Of a DNA stretch of 44,316 nucleotides, positions 16,104 through 24,248 are shown in pieces (position 1 is the first letter of the stretch; each line of letters begins with the position of its first letter). The translations under genes were made by a program, and so were the position numbers. The notes beneath the pieces were generated by a model that was given only the letters and a program-made list of their open reading frames with translations, searched no databases and had not been told where the DNA came from. The stretch lies in assembly GCA_018818965.1 (NCBI GenBank), contig JAHJQX010000037.1, positions 1 through 44,316 of the forward strand, written 5' to 3'. This DNA comes from Patescibacteria group bacterium (lineage in GTDB: Bacteria; Patescibacteriota; JABMPQ01).

Positions 16104-17024
16104 TTAAATTTTATTCTTAATACAGCCAATCAATTCTTCAACTCCGTCAACGCCAGATTGCTTCATCAACTCCGGGAAAAACCCCGGTAAAGTGTGAACA
16201 TCAACGATATAATATCCGCCATCTGCTGCCATAATAATATCCACTCCAGTGATATCAAGCTGAAAAGCCTGGGCGGCCTTGAGCGCTAGGTCGCGCTGTT
16301 CAGTTGTCGGTTCGACATAATCAACATCTCCCCCTTCCTTATTAGTATCCAACACTCTCCAATCGGCAATTTTAGTTGGCCTTTTACGATAGCCAAAAAG
16401 TATCTGGTTATTTACTACCGTCATCCCGCACCATTTTTTAATATCATTGCTGATATAGCGTTCTAGATAAAAACCCTTATCGGCTTCCTTGCCTAAATGA
16501 CCAATGACGTCACGGAGTGTTTCCTGATCATTTATTTTAACAATGCCAATGCCGAAAGATCCCTGGCGTGGTTTAAGTAATAAAGTCCCCCATTGTTCTA
16601 GTAATTTATAGCTCTGGTCAACGTTACGAGCAGAAATAAAAGCAAACTCAGGAGCAGCAATGCCATGTTGGTGCAAAATCATGTTAGAGGATAACTTATC
16701 AAGCCCTCGATAATAAGCAGGTGGATCGTTAATTACGGTAACTTTTCGGGCTAGGTTTTTGAGAATGTTGTAGTTATAAGAAAGCATCGCTCCCTTGGCA
16801 TACCAGAAATACAAATCGAGATCGGATAGACAAAAGTCATCAATATAAATACTACCACTTTTTATAACGGCGCGAGTGAAATCCAGATCTTCGAATAATT
16901 CCCAACGGTTTTCTTTTTTTAGTCTTTGCAAAAAAGCAGAACGAACTGGATTCTCCATTTTGCCCGCCGGGTGTTTTCCTTTTTCGGGAATCCACAAGCC
17001 AATTTTTTTTCTGAGAATTGCCAT
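16104..17024 (-). CDS. RimK-like ATP-grasp ligase with altered metal site
   Basis: A 306-residue ATP-grasp protein. N-terminal ~100 residues form the pre-ATP-grasp domain (KKIGLWIPEKGK start, INDPPAY near 99-104, the place where related enzymes begin the ATP-grasp). The glycine-rich strand-loop is LLLKPRQGSFGIGIVKI (148-164). The Mg region reads GVDIIMAADGGYYIVDVHTLPGF: the usual Glu-x-Asn-x-x-Pro-Gly is Asp275-Val-His277 here, with the Pro-Gly kept. This could still hold metal but is unusual. Last gene of the minus-strand ligase group, 17 bases after the 501-aa ATP-grasp gene. Probably ligates an amino acid or peptide; substrate unknown. Confidence 0.8.
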   Translation of the reverse strand: MAILRKKIGLWIPEKGKHPAGKMENPVRSAFLQRLKKENRWELFEDLDFTRAVIKSGSIYIDDFCLSDLDLYFWYAKGAMLSYNYNILKNLARKVTVINDPPAYYRGLDKLSSNMILHQHGIAAPEFAFISARNVDQSYKLLEQWGTLLLKPRQGSFGIGIVKINDQETLRDVIGHLGKEADKGFYLERYISNDIKKWCGMTVVNNQILFGYRKRPTKIADWRVLDTNKEGGDVDYVEPTTEQRDLALKAAQAFQLDITGVDIIMAADGGYYIVDVHTLPGFFPELMKQSGVDGVEELIGCIKNKI

Positions 17025-17041
17025 TTTGCAAAATCTAATTA

Positions 17042-18547
17042 TTAGCCTTTAGCTAAATAGCCAGGATAGAAAAATCTCTTCAGGCGTAACCATTTGACCG
17101 GCCGTAAATCAAAAGATTGATACACACTTCGTACCACTTGATCAGCCCACTGGTTTAGTTCGCCTGATTGCGTTCGGACCGAATTAAGGCATAGAACTCT
17201 ACCTAGTCTTCGACCTGGATCAAAATGAGAAAGTCGATAAGGAACACCGTCCGCCACAACAAACTCACCTTCGTTTTTAATATGACACAAATCGTAACCT
17301 GGTCTAATAAATTTAAGTTGGGAATTTTCTAACCGGTATACCCCGGCTTTTATTTCTCGATGATTTTGCACCATCTGCCTCACTAAATTATGCATTATCA
17401 TTTGCACGCCTCTTTTGGGCCGCCGGAGCATGGCATTGATATCATCAACATCTATCGAATAGTCCAGGTCGAGAAATTCCAGCAGGTGAAAAGCCAAAAT
17501 CGGGATCTCTCCATTTAAGTGTTGAACCATAGAGATAACGGGGAAACTGCCAAGCAGACGTGGGTTAGTTTCCACTATATATAACTTGTTTGTTTTATCA
17601 TCTAAAATAAAATCTAGTCCAAAAATTCCCTTGTATCCTTTGCTTTTAAAATATTGACCAATTTTTTCCACATACTCATAAGCCTGTTGATTGATATCAT
17701 TGCCTATCGCACTGGCAGAAGTCCAATCATGTCCACAGAAAAGACCCGACCCCGATTCAGGATTAAATAACTGGTTATTATCTAACAGCTGAAACTGTAA
17801 ATTAGTCGATAAGATCCCATGTTTTGTGACACAGGCTGTCAGACTAGGAGAGGAACCACGAATAAATTTTGCTACCAATACTTCCAGCTCCGCCAAGCCA
17901 ACTTCTTCTTCAGGGTCTTGATCACTTTTTTCAGCTATTTTCTGTAGAGCAGCATTCCAACTTGCTCGCCCCCTAATAAAAAAAGTGCCTTTTCCACCTC
18001 CCCGCCTGGGATGCTGGATCACGAAAGGTAGACCATATCTATTTTGTAATATTTTGTAATCAAGTTTCTGATAAAGACAAACTTCTCCGGGAATGACACC
18101 TAGGCCTAGTTCCTCTAAAATTTTCCGGAATTTTATTTTATCCTCAAACAAATCTTTGCCAAATTTATGGCTATTCATTAACAGCAGCCAATTATTTTGT
18201 TGGCATATTTCTTCTATACGAGCAGTAGACTTGTAAGGCAACAGGGCGGCTTGGCCAGGGAATTGAGCAATATAATCCCTGACTCTCGCCGACTCTACCA
18301 CCGTAGTAGAATTGCGCGGCTGGTTTATATGCTTGGTGCCCATACCCTTTTCCAAAGACAGCATCTCCACCTCCTTTTCAATTATTTCAGTATCTAAACT
18401 ATAACGCAGAGCTAAAAGTCGATAATCAGGGATAAACTTTTCTGGGCTTAGCCTGTTAAAAACATTGGTGCATACACCAAAAACGTTAGTCTTTAAATCA
18501 GTGGCCAAAAATTCTCTGAGAGACTTTAAATCAATTATTTGCTTCAT
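17042..18547 (-). CDS. Large ATP-grasp protein (carboxylate-amine ligase type)
   Basis: A 501-residue protein whose middle part is an ATP-grasp fold: the ATP lid segment PFVIQHPRRGGGKGTFFI (~174-191), LEVLVAKFIRGSSPSL, GIFGLDFILD (~307-316) and a canonical Mg site ETNPRLLGS (E326, N328, R330). This is closer to the CPSase/biotin-carboxylase-like or PylC-like branch than to RimK. The N-terminal ~130 residues and C-terminal ~150 residues (a beta-rich part with LKFIRPGYDL) match nothing I recognise. It begins 139 bases downstream of the ligase-protease gene, enough for an internal promoter, and is followed by the 306-aa ligase. Substrate unknown. Confidence 0.8.
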   Translation of the reverse strand: MKQIIDLKSLREFLATDLKTNVFGVCTNVFNRLSPEKFIPDYRLLALRYSLDTEIIEKEVEMLSLEKGMGTKHINQPRNSTTVVESARVRDYIAQFPGQAALLPYKSTARIEEICQQNNWLLLMNSHKFGKDLFEDKIKFRKILEELGLGVIPGEVCLYQKLDYKILQNRYGLPFVIQHPRRGGGKGTFFIRGRASWNAALQKIAEKSDQDPEEEVGLAELEVLVAKFIRGSSPSLTACVTKHGILSTNLQFQLLDNNQLFNPESGSGLFCGHDWTSASAIGNDINQQAYEYVEKIGQYFKSKGYKGIFGLDFILDDKTNKLYIVETNPRLLGSFPVISMVQHLNGEIPILAFHLLEFLDLDYSIDVDDINAMLRRPKRGVQMIMHNLVRQMVQNHREIKAGVYRLENSQLKFIRPGYDLCHIKNEGEFVVADGVPYRLSHFDPGRRLGRVLCLNSVRTQSGELNQWADQVVRSVYQSFDLRPVKWLRLKRFFYPGYLAKG

Positions 18548-18686
18548 TTAATTTACAAACATTAGATAAATATTTTACACGAACGAAGTAAGCCATTTTT
18601 ACCTCTTTGACTTCAATTACGAATATCGAGACCACAATTGATATTATTCAGGATATTGTCTATTTTTTCATACCCCATTGACATTG

Positions 18687-20114
18687 TTATCTTTTGCCAA
18701 TATCTACGAGAAATTTTTTTAAATCCCTTTTCCCCACTATCATCTTGTACTTCAACAACCCCCGTTCAGTAATATTTACTCGAGAATATATTTTGATACC
18801 AGATAAATTAAATCTTAACTTGATATATGGCCTCAAGGTCAAACCATGAGCAGATCTGACATAAGTGACTTTAACGATTCTTTTATCCTTCTGCCCCAGC
18901 TTGTCAGCTAAGTTCCTTGCTTCTCTCTCCGCTTCCCTATCGGTCAGATTAGGATCAAGCTCATAGGTTTCCATTAAATCTAAAATGTCGCCATATCCCA
19001 ATTTGCGTGCCAAGCTTTGGTCGATTGAAGTAGAATCGGCGCCGGTGTCAATTTTAGCCAGAGCTTCCGCTTTTTTCTGACCTTCTTTGTCTAAAAATTG
19101 TACTTTCTCCACGCTACCAATCACCTCCCGTTTGGATACTTCTTCCACCCTTCTTTCTACATCCCCCCCGAATAAATCCTTGGCTATCCGTACACCACGC
19201 TCTACTGATTTAACTTTTAAACCCTTCACTCGCTTCAGCCGGGCCGCTAAGCCTTCCAAATTAGCAACTTGAATATCAAGCCCAGAACGAGCATTCAGCT
19301 CTAAAATTTCCGGTCCGTGACGCTTGTCAATCGCAATATCTACTCCTAAAAAACCAAGGCCGGAGGCGATCTGCACTTCAATGCTCATTTCCAAAATCCG
19401 ATCCCAATCTGGAATCTCTAAGCCAGCTAGTTCTTGACCGGTATCAGGGTGTCGCTCAATCATCCGGCGGCGGGGAATTTTCATCATTGCAGTGGTCGTT
19501 AAACCAGAATCAATATCAAGCCCCACTCCCAACGCTCCCTGAGCAATATTAGCTCGACCCCGCGATCTTTCCGTTGGCAAACGCAACATAGCCATCACTG
19601 GCACTTTGTTAAAAACAATAATCCGAATGTCAGGAATTCCCTTTTTGGTATATCCTTTAAATATTGGGTGAGTGGTAAGCCGGCGCTCAATAAAGGCAGT
19701 GTCCGACAAGCCTTGTAGAGAAAAACTACCATCCAAAATATCCAAAATGTGAGACTGGAGTTGATCATAAGTCAAAATGTCACCTCCACCAGTAACCCAC
19801 TCTCGCTTTCCTAGCGGCAATTTTAAAAACTTTTCTTTTTTTACACTACGTCGCAAAATCAAAATACCTTCACCACCAAAACCACGATTAGGTTTAATAA
19901 CAAAGTTAGCCGGCAGTTTTTTTCCATCAAACTCCCCCCAGTCTTTTACTGAACGAATCACACCATATAGCTTGGGGGTAGGGATACCAGTTTTGGCTAA
20001 TAATTCCTTGGTGGCTAGCTTATTATCAGCCAACTTAGTAGCATTTTTTTTATTGTAGGGACGGACAAAAGACAAATTTCTCTCATTCATCCCCAAAATG
20101 TCAGATCTTATCAT
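18687..20114 (-). CDS. ATP-grasp ligase fused to retropepsin-like (RimB/PF05618-type) protease
   Basis: Two domains in 475 residues. Residues ~1-310 are an ATP-grasp of the alpha-L-glutamate-ligase-related type: FVIKPNRGFGGEGI (71-84), DIRIIVFNKVPVMAMLRLP, GRANIAQGALGVGLDI, GFLGVDIAID and the Mg site LELNARSGLD (E272, N274). Residues ~335-475 are an aspartic-protease-like domain with KIDTGADSTS (catalytic-type Asp356-Thr-Gly-Ala) and a C-terminal IVGKRDL resembling the second retropepsin psi-loop strand. In proteobacteria these two functions are usually separate genes beside a 7TM protein; here they are one polypeptide. The gene starts 5 bases after the 7TM gene ends. Likely role: adding and perhaps removing an amino acid or peptide tag near the membrane. 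Substrate is unknown. Confidence 0.85.
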   Translation of the reverse strand: MIRSDILGMNERNLSFVRPYNKKNATKLADNKLATKELLAKTGIPTPKLYGVIRSVKDWGEFDGKKLPANFVIKPNRGFGGEGILILRRSVKKEKFLKLPLGKREWVTGGGDILTYDQLQSHILDILDGSFSLQGLSDTAFIERRLTTHPIFKGYTKKGIPDIRIIVFNKVPVMAMLRLPTERSRGRANIAQGALGVGLDIDSGLTTTAMMKIPRRRMIERHPDTGQELAGLEIPDWDRILEMSIEVQIASGLGFLGVDIAIDKRHGPEILELNARSGLDIQVANLEGLAARLKRVKGLKVKSVERGVRIAKDLFGGDVERRVEEVSKREVIGSVEKVQFLDKEGQKKAEALAKIDTGADSTSIDQSLARKLGYGDILDLMETYELDPNLTDREAEREARNLADKLGQKDKRIVKVTYVRSAHGLTLRPYIKLRFNLSGIKIYSRVNITERGLLKYKMIVGKRDLKKFLVDIGKR

Positions 20115-20119
20115 TGATC

Positions 20120-21676
20120 TTATTTATCCTGCCGTGACGTTTTCCGCACTGCGCGAAAACGAATATATTCGGAAATACGCAATCCCACCCATCTACCCAA
20201 TAAGATATTAATTATAAAAGTTAGCAAAATTACCTCCGGGTAAGCAAGAACAAAGGTGTTAAGAGCACTCCAACTAGCCAAATAGTAGCAAGCGACCGAA
20301 ACTAGGATTGTTTCCAAAGATAGTAAAATAGCAGTGCTGGGCCCCTTTTCCATTTGGATAGCGATAAATTTCTCAACTAGGATAATCAATACTAAAATCG
20401 GCAAGATAGATAGACCAATAATACCAGTTCGACTAGTCAACGCTCCAACAACAAACATAGCTAAGATAGCAAAAGCAACCACCGTCAGCACCATTGCCAT
20501 CCGGGGAAGATACAATAAGCGAAACTTTTTCAAGATTAGTCGCACTACGGTAGCTACCACCAAAATGACCAAAAATATCGCCAAGCCATATTTCAAACCA
20601 GTGGCCAAGAAGGATAACGTGATAATTGTCGGGGTATAAATACCAAAAGTTTTTAACCCCAAGAACTGACGGGCGAAGGCAACCACCGTAGCAATGACCG
20701 GCAGTATCAACATTAAATAAATATTATCTGTCGAAACACCCCGGTTGATTAGAAAGTTAATCGTGTAGCTCATAAAATTGGTCACACCCAGCTTGCCAAT
20801 TGCCCGTTCGCTATAGAAACTAATCAAATTATGATCGACGCCTGATTCCCGTACCGCTTGTAAAATTGCATCAGCTGTCCGGTTGTCGACCACATTATAC
20901 AAAGAAGTCTCTTTGGTTAAAAGAATGTACTGGGGTTTCAAAACGTCAAAGGTTGACTGGGCGTAGCGGGCTACAGGAGTAAAACCTCCTTCAGCTATAT
21001 TAACAATAGCCTTTCCAGACATATCTAGACTTCCCAGATCCTCAGTTTTCTGAGCAAATTTAGAAAGTACGCTCAAACCCAAACTACCTGAGGTCCAAAC
21101 TACTATAGCGGAGGATTTTTTAACAATCTCGCTATTCTCCAGCAGAGAATCAACTAGCAAACCTTCCGTGATATAATCAGTACTAGTTTCCGATGCCTTG
21201 ATATTAAATAATAGTATCCGCTGGCGGGAAGCATAGCGTCGTAAAGATTCTAGCTCATCAGTGGGAGGAGTAGCATCGGTTAGGAAGATAATAACATCAT
21301 CAAAAATCTTAACCGTAAGGTCATCAACATCCTTACCGACTTCGTTGCTCACTGTCAGGGTGGCTTTAAAATCACCAGAGTTTTGGTATTGGTGTTCTAC
21401 TTTTTGCCCCTCACCAAATTGGCCATCGCCAAAATCCCAACTATAGATAACTGCTTCACCGGCTTGCCCTTCCAGTTGCTGACCATTAAAGATCACTTTA
21501 CGATCCACCAGTTGTTCGATATCATCGCCCGCACTGGCTCTGGGAGGTTTGATTTCTGGTTGTTCTTCGACAATAGCTTCTTCTCCCTCAGCAGCAGCGA
21601 CAATTTTTGGCTGAGCCAAAGAAAATATTGGAGCCAAGAGGAGCACCAGTATTAATACTAACCATCGAATATTCAT
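20120..21676 (-). CDS. PKD-domain membrane protein with 7TM (transglutaminase-associated type) domain
   Basis: 518 residues: signal peptide (1-28), PKD domain (~45-125, with YSWDFGDGQ), a predicted alpha/beta domain (~127-300, DDVIIFLTDATPP opening as in Rossmann-like folds), then a 7-helix region (~319-495). The helical part has LKTFGIYTPTIITLSFLATGLKYG and FRLLYLPRMAMVLT, which I recognise as the 7TM_transglut (PF14402) signature, normally attached to an inactive transglutaminase. Here a PKD plus alpha/beta ectodomain takes that place. The gene lies between ruvC (9 bases) and the ligase-protease fusion (5 bases), consistent with coupled expression. Proposed role: an envelope receptor or carrier working with the ligase. 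Confidence 0.85.
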   Translation of the reverse strand: MNIRWLVLILVLLLAPIFSLAQPKIVAAAEGEEAIVEEQPEIKPPRASAGDDIEQLVDRKVIFNGQQLEGQAGEAVIYSWDFGDGQFGEGQKVEHQYQNSGDFKATLTVSNEVGKDVDDLTVKIFDDVIIFLTDATPPTDELESLRRYASRQRILLFNIKASETSTDYITEGLLVDSLLENSEIVKKSSAIVVWTSGSLGLSVLSKFAQKTEDLGSLDMSGKAIVNIAEGGFTPVARYAQSTFDVLKPQYILLTKETSLYNVVDNRTADAILQAVRESGVDHNLISFYSERAIGKLGVTNFMSYTINFLINRGVSTDNIYLMLILPVIATVVAFARQFLGLKTFGIYTPTIITLSFLATGLKYGLAIFLVILVVATVVRLILKKFRLLYLPRMAMVLTVVAFAILAMFVVGALTSRTGIIGLSILPILVLIILVEKFIAIQMEKGPSTAILLSLETILVSVACYYLASWSALNTFVLAYPEVILLTFIINILLGRWVGLRISEYIRFRAVRKTSRQDK

Positions 21677-21685
21677 AACGTTAAA

Positions 21686-22174
21686 TTACTTACAAATACT
21701 ATTTAATTTCTCTGAATTAGCGTGACAAATAGCCACTGCCAGAGCATCAGCCGCATCATCGGGCTGAGGAATTTTGTTAAGTCTCAATATTCTTTTGACC
21801 ATCTGCTGTATTTGAAGCTTATCAGCCCGACCATAGCCGGTCAAGGATTGCTTTATCTGTAAAGGAGTATATTCGGCTAGTGGTAGTCCAAACTGCTGGA
21901 TAGCTAACAGTATTCCTCCTCTGGCTTGAGCGACTGTGATAGCTGTCTTGACGTTTTTGAAGAAAAATAACTCTTCTACCGCTGCCGCCACCGGTTGATA
22001 TTCTTTAATCAGCGCCAGAATATCATCGTAAATGCATTTAATTCTCTCCGCTAAAGGTAGTCCAGCACAGGTAGTAACGCAACCACATTTTATATATTTA
22101 ATTTTACTGCCTGTTTTTTCTACCAGGCCAAAACCAGTAATTGCTGTACCGGGATCAATACCGAGAATAATCAT
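21686..22174 (-). CDS. ruvC: Holliday junction resolvase RuvC
   Basis: Endonuclease that cuts Holliday junctions during recombination. The first in-frame ATG (M of MIILGIDPG) is chosen; the ORF-track start two codons earlier is a TTG. Acidic catalytic residues are visible in GIDPGTAITGFG, VEELFFFKNVKTA and DDAADALAVAICH. At ~163 residues it has family length. It lies 11 bases after yebC, the classic yebC-ruvC arrangement; ruvA and ruvB are not in the window. Confidence 0.95.
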   Translation of the reverse strand: MIILGIDPGTAITGFGLVEKTGSKIKYIKCGCVTTCAGLPLAERIKCIYDDILALIKEYQPVAAAVEELFFFKNVKTAITVAQARGGILLAIQQFGLPLAEYTPLQIKQSLTGYGRADKLQIQQMVKRILRLNKIPQPDDAADALAVAICHANSEKLNSICK

Positions 22175-22185
22175 ACACAATAAAT

Positions 22186-22905
22186 TTAGTCGGCTAAATT
22201 ACTATAAACTTCGCCTACATCATCCAAATCGTCCAGGGCTTCCATTAATTTCTCTATTTTATTTAAAACATCTTTATCCTTTACTCGCAAAGGATTCTGA
22301 GGGATTAGCTCAATATCAGCCGATTCTACTCTAACTCCAATGGCAACTAGGGATTCTTTCACTGCTGATAACTTATTAGCTATAGTGACAATAACTAGAT
22401 TGCCATTTTGTTGTTCTATATCCTCTGCCCCCGCCTCAATAGCCGCCATCTCTATTTTATCACTCCCCGCCCCCGATATTCTTATAATACCTTTACTATC
22501 AAACATCCAGCGTACGCTACCGACCTCTCCCATCCGACCGCCATTATCAGTTAAAACATTTTTTACTTCTGCCAGAGTCCTATTATTATTATCAGAAATT
22601 GCTTCAATTATTAAAGCTACTCCACCAGGGCCATAAGCCTCATAGGCCAACTCCTTGAGTTGGATATTCTCTGATAATTCACCCGCTCCCTTCTTAATCG
22701 CCCGCTCGATGTTATCAGCTGGCATATTAACGGAACGTGCTTTATCAATAGCTAAGCGCAATTTAAAGTTCATTTCTGGATCACCACCACCAGATCTAGC
22801 CGCTACCGTAATTATATTGGCCATTTTGGTGAAAATCTGACCCCTCTTGGCATCATTGACTCCCTTTTTGCGCTTAATTGTGGACCATTTCGAGTGCCCG
22901 GACAT
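22186..22905 (-). CDS. yebC: YebC/PmpR/TACO1-family protein
   Basis: A 239-residue protein beginning MSGHSKWSTIKRKKGVNDAKR, the invariant start of this family, with the expected NMPADNIERAIKKG and YEAYGPGGVALIIEA blocks. The family is annotated as a transcriptional regulator; newer work on TACO1 and bacterial YebC links it to translation of proline-rich stretches. It heads the yebC-ruvC-7TM-ligase set on the minus strand. Confidence 0.95.
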   Translation of the reverse strand: MSGHSKWSTIKRKKGVNDAKRGQIFTKMANIITVAARSGGGDPEMNFKLRLAIDKARSVNMPADNIERAIKKGAGELSENIQLKELAYEAYGPGGVALIIEAISDNNNRTLAEVKNVLTDNGGRMGEVGSVRWMFDSKGIIRISGAGSDKIEMAAIEAGAEDIEQQNGNLVIVTIANKLSAVKESLVAIGVRVESADIELIPQNPLRVKDKDVLNKIEKLMEALDDLDDVGEVYSNLAD

Positions 22906-22931
22906 AATCGAGTTTCTTGATATTTTATACT

Positions 22932-22959
22932 AAAAACCGTCTGACTACATAATCAGACG
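22932..22959 (-). terminator. Terminator after the cation exchanger gene
   Basis: Stem CGTCTGA/TCAGACG with an eight-base loop; on the minus strand it is followed by GTTTTTAG. It separates the CaCA gene from yebC, so yebC needs its own promoter, which must lie in the roughly 30 bases between them or within the hairpin region. Confidence 0.75.
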
Positions 22960-23038
22960 CCTGTATTGTACGTCTTTTTAGTCAAAAGTGTCAATTGACC
23001 ATACTGCTTTGGTCCCTCTAATTTTTTCCTTAACTTCT

Positions 23039-23980
23039 TCACTGCCTTATGCTCAATTCCACAATTATAAAAATAATATAAAACATTATTAAAATTATCC
23101 CCTCTTTCCAAGACAACCTATCTTTTGTTCTTAAAAGAAAAGTAAAAAGGACTAGAACAACGACCAGAAAAGCGGCGGCAACTATAAATAACGAAAAATC
23201 AGCGATAGTTATAGGATAAATTAATCCGACCAAACCTAAAACCAGAGCTGAATTAGTAACTACACTCCCTAAAAGATCACCGAGAGCCATCCCCTCGCGC
23301 TTCGCTAGAACTGCTTTAACTTCAAATACTAGTTCAGGCAGCGAAGTGCCAATGGCCAAAAAAGCTACACCAATCAAGATTAAGGGTACGCCAAATTCGA
23401 TGGCTAAATTAGAGCCAAGATCAACAATAATCTTGGCAGAGGCTACAAGCAATACTACACCAACAACGAAAAGAAAAACACTTTTAAAAAATTCTTTTCT
23501 AGCAACATGATTAGAGATTTTCTTAAATCTTTTCCGTTGTCTCCAAAGTCTTAAAGCATAAAGAAAGAAGGCAAGTAGTAATACTAGGCCATCTGTTCTT
23601 GACAAGTACCGATCCAACATTAAAAGTATAGGCAAGATAGCAACACCAACTGCAAAGTAAGTATCCCTAATCACAATTTTACCTTTAATTTGAATCCCCC
23701 GGGCAAGAATAGCTACTAACCCAATTACTAAAGTTATATCAACAATGTTGGATCCTATAACATCTCCCAGAGACAAAGAGGGAACTTTATTCATAGCTGA
23801 GGTAACCCCGACAAACAATTCTGGTATCGACGTTGCTAAAGCCATGATAATAAAGCCAACTACAAAATCAGAAAGTCGCAAATAAGCGGCAATCTTTATC
23901 AAAGCCTTGATAGTCAGTGTGGCACTGACAACCAAAACAATACAGGCGACTAGGAAAAAAACGATGGATGAGATAATCAC
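23039..23980 (-). CDS. CaCA-family Na+/Ca2+ (or K+-dependent) exchanger
   Basis: A 313-residue membrane protein with about ten predicted helices and the two inverted alpha-repeats of the CaCA superfamily: ATSIPELFVGVTSAMN...LGDVIGSNIVD and GTSLPELVFEVKAVLAK...LGDLLGSVVTNS. The Pro-Glu and GSN/GSV residues form the cation site. The second repeat has GSVVTN in place of GSNxxN, a common variant in the YrbG group. Likely exports Ca2+ in exchange for Na+ or H+. Confidence 0.9.
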   Translation of the reverse strand: MIISSIVFFLVACIVLVVSATLTIKALIKIAAYLRLSDFVVGFIIMALATSIPELFVGVTSAMNKVPSLSLGDVIGSNIVDITLVIGLVAILARGIQIKGKIVIRDTYFAVGVAILPILLMLDRYLSRTDGLVLLLAFFLYALRLWRQRKRFKKISNHVARKEFFKSVFLFVVGVVLLVASAKIIVDLGSNLAIEFGVPLILIGVAFLAIGTSLPELVFEVKAVLAKREGMALGDLLGSVVTNSALVLGLVGLIYPITIADFSLFIVAAAFLVVVLVLFTFLLRTKDRLSWKEGIILIMFYIIFIIVELSIRQ

Positions 23981-24248
23981 TTTTGGTAATTAAAATAAAC
24001 TCCAAAGAAATAGAGCAGGGAACGATATCTAAACTTCCCGATGGCGTTTCTTTCTCCTAACAAACATTCACTTTGTAATTTCAATTGCTATGATGTTAAG
24101 TATAGTCAATCCTACTAACAACGACTAGTCACTAAGGCCTAGAAAAACAATCCTTAGAACACTGCGACCGCTTCTTGTGAATGGAATAGAGGCCTACTAA
24201 CTTTTAATTAACATTGTTTCTCTCCCCGAAGTGTAGCATACTGGATTT

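Noticed and set aside
20120-21676. 7TM protein as a rhodopsin-like receptor
   Set aside because: No retinal-lysine motif. The GIYTPTIITLSFLATGLKYG and LLYLPRMAM patterns match the transglutaminase-associated 7TM family instead.
24208-24239. TTAACA/TAGCAT promoter for the TIM-barrel gene
   Set aside because: The spacer is 20 bases, too long for a reliable sigma70 promoter.
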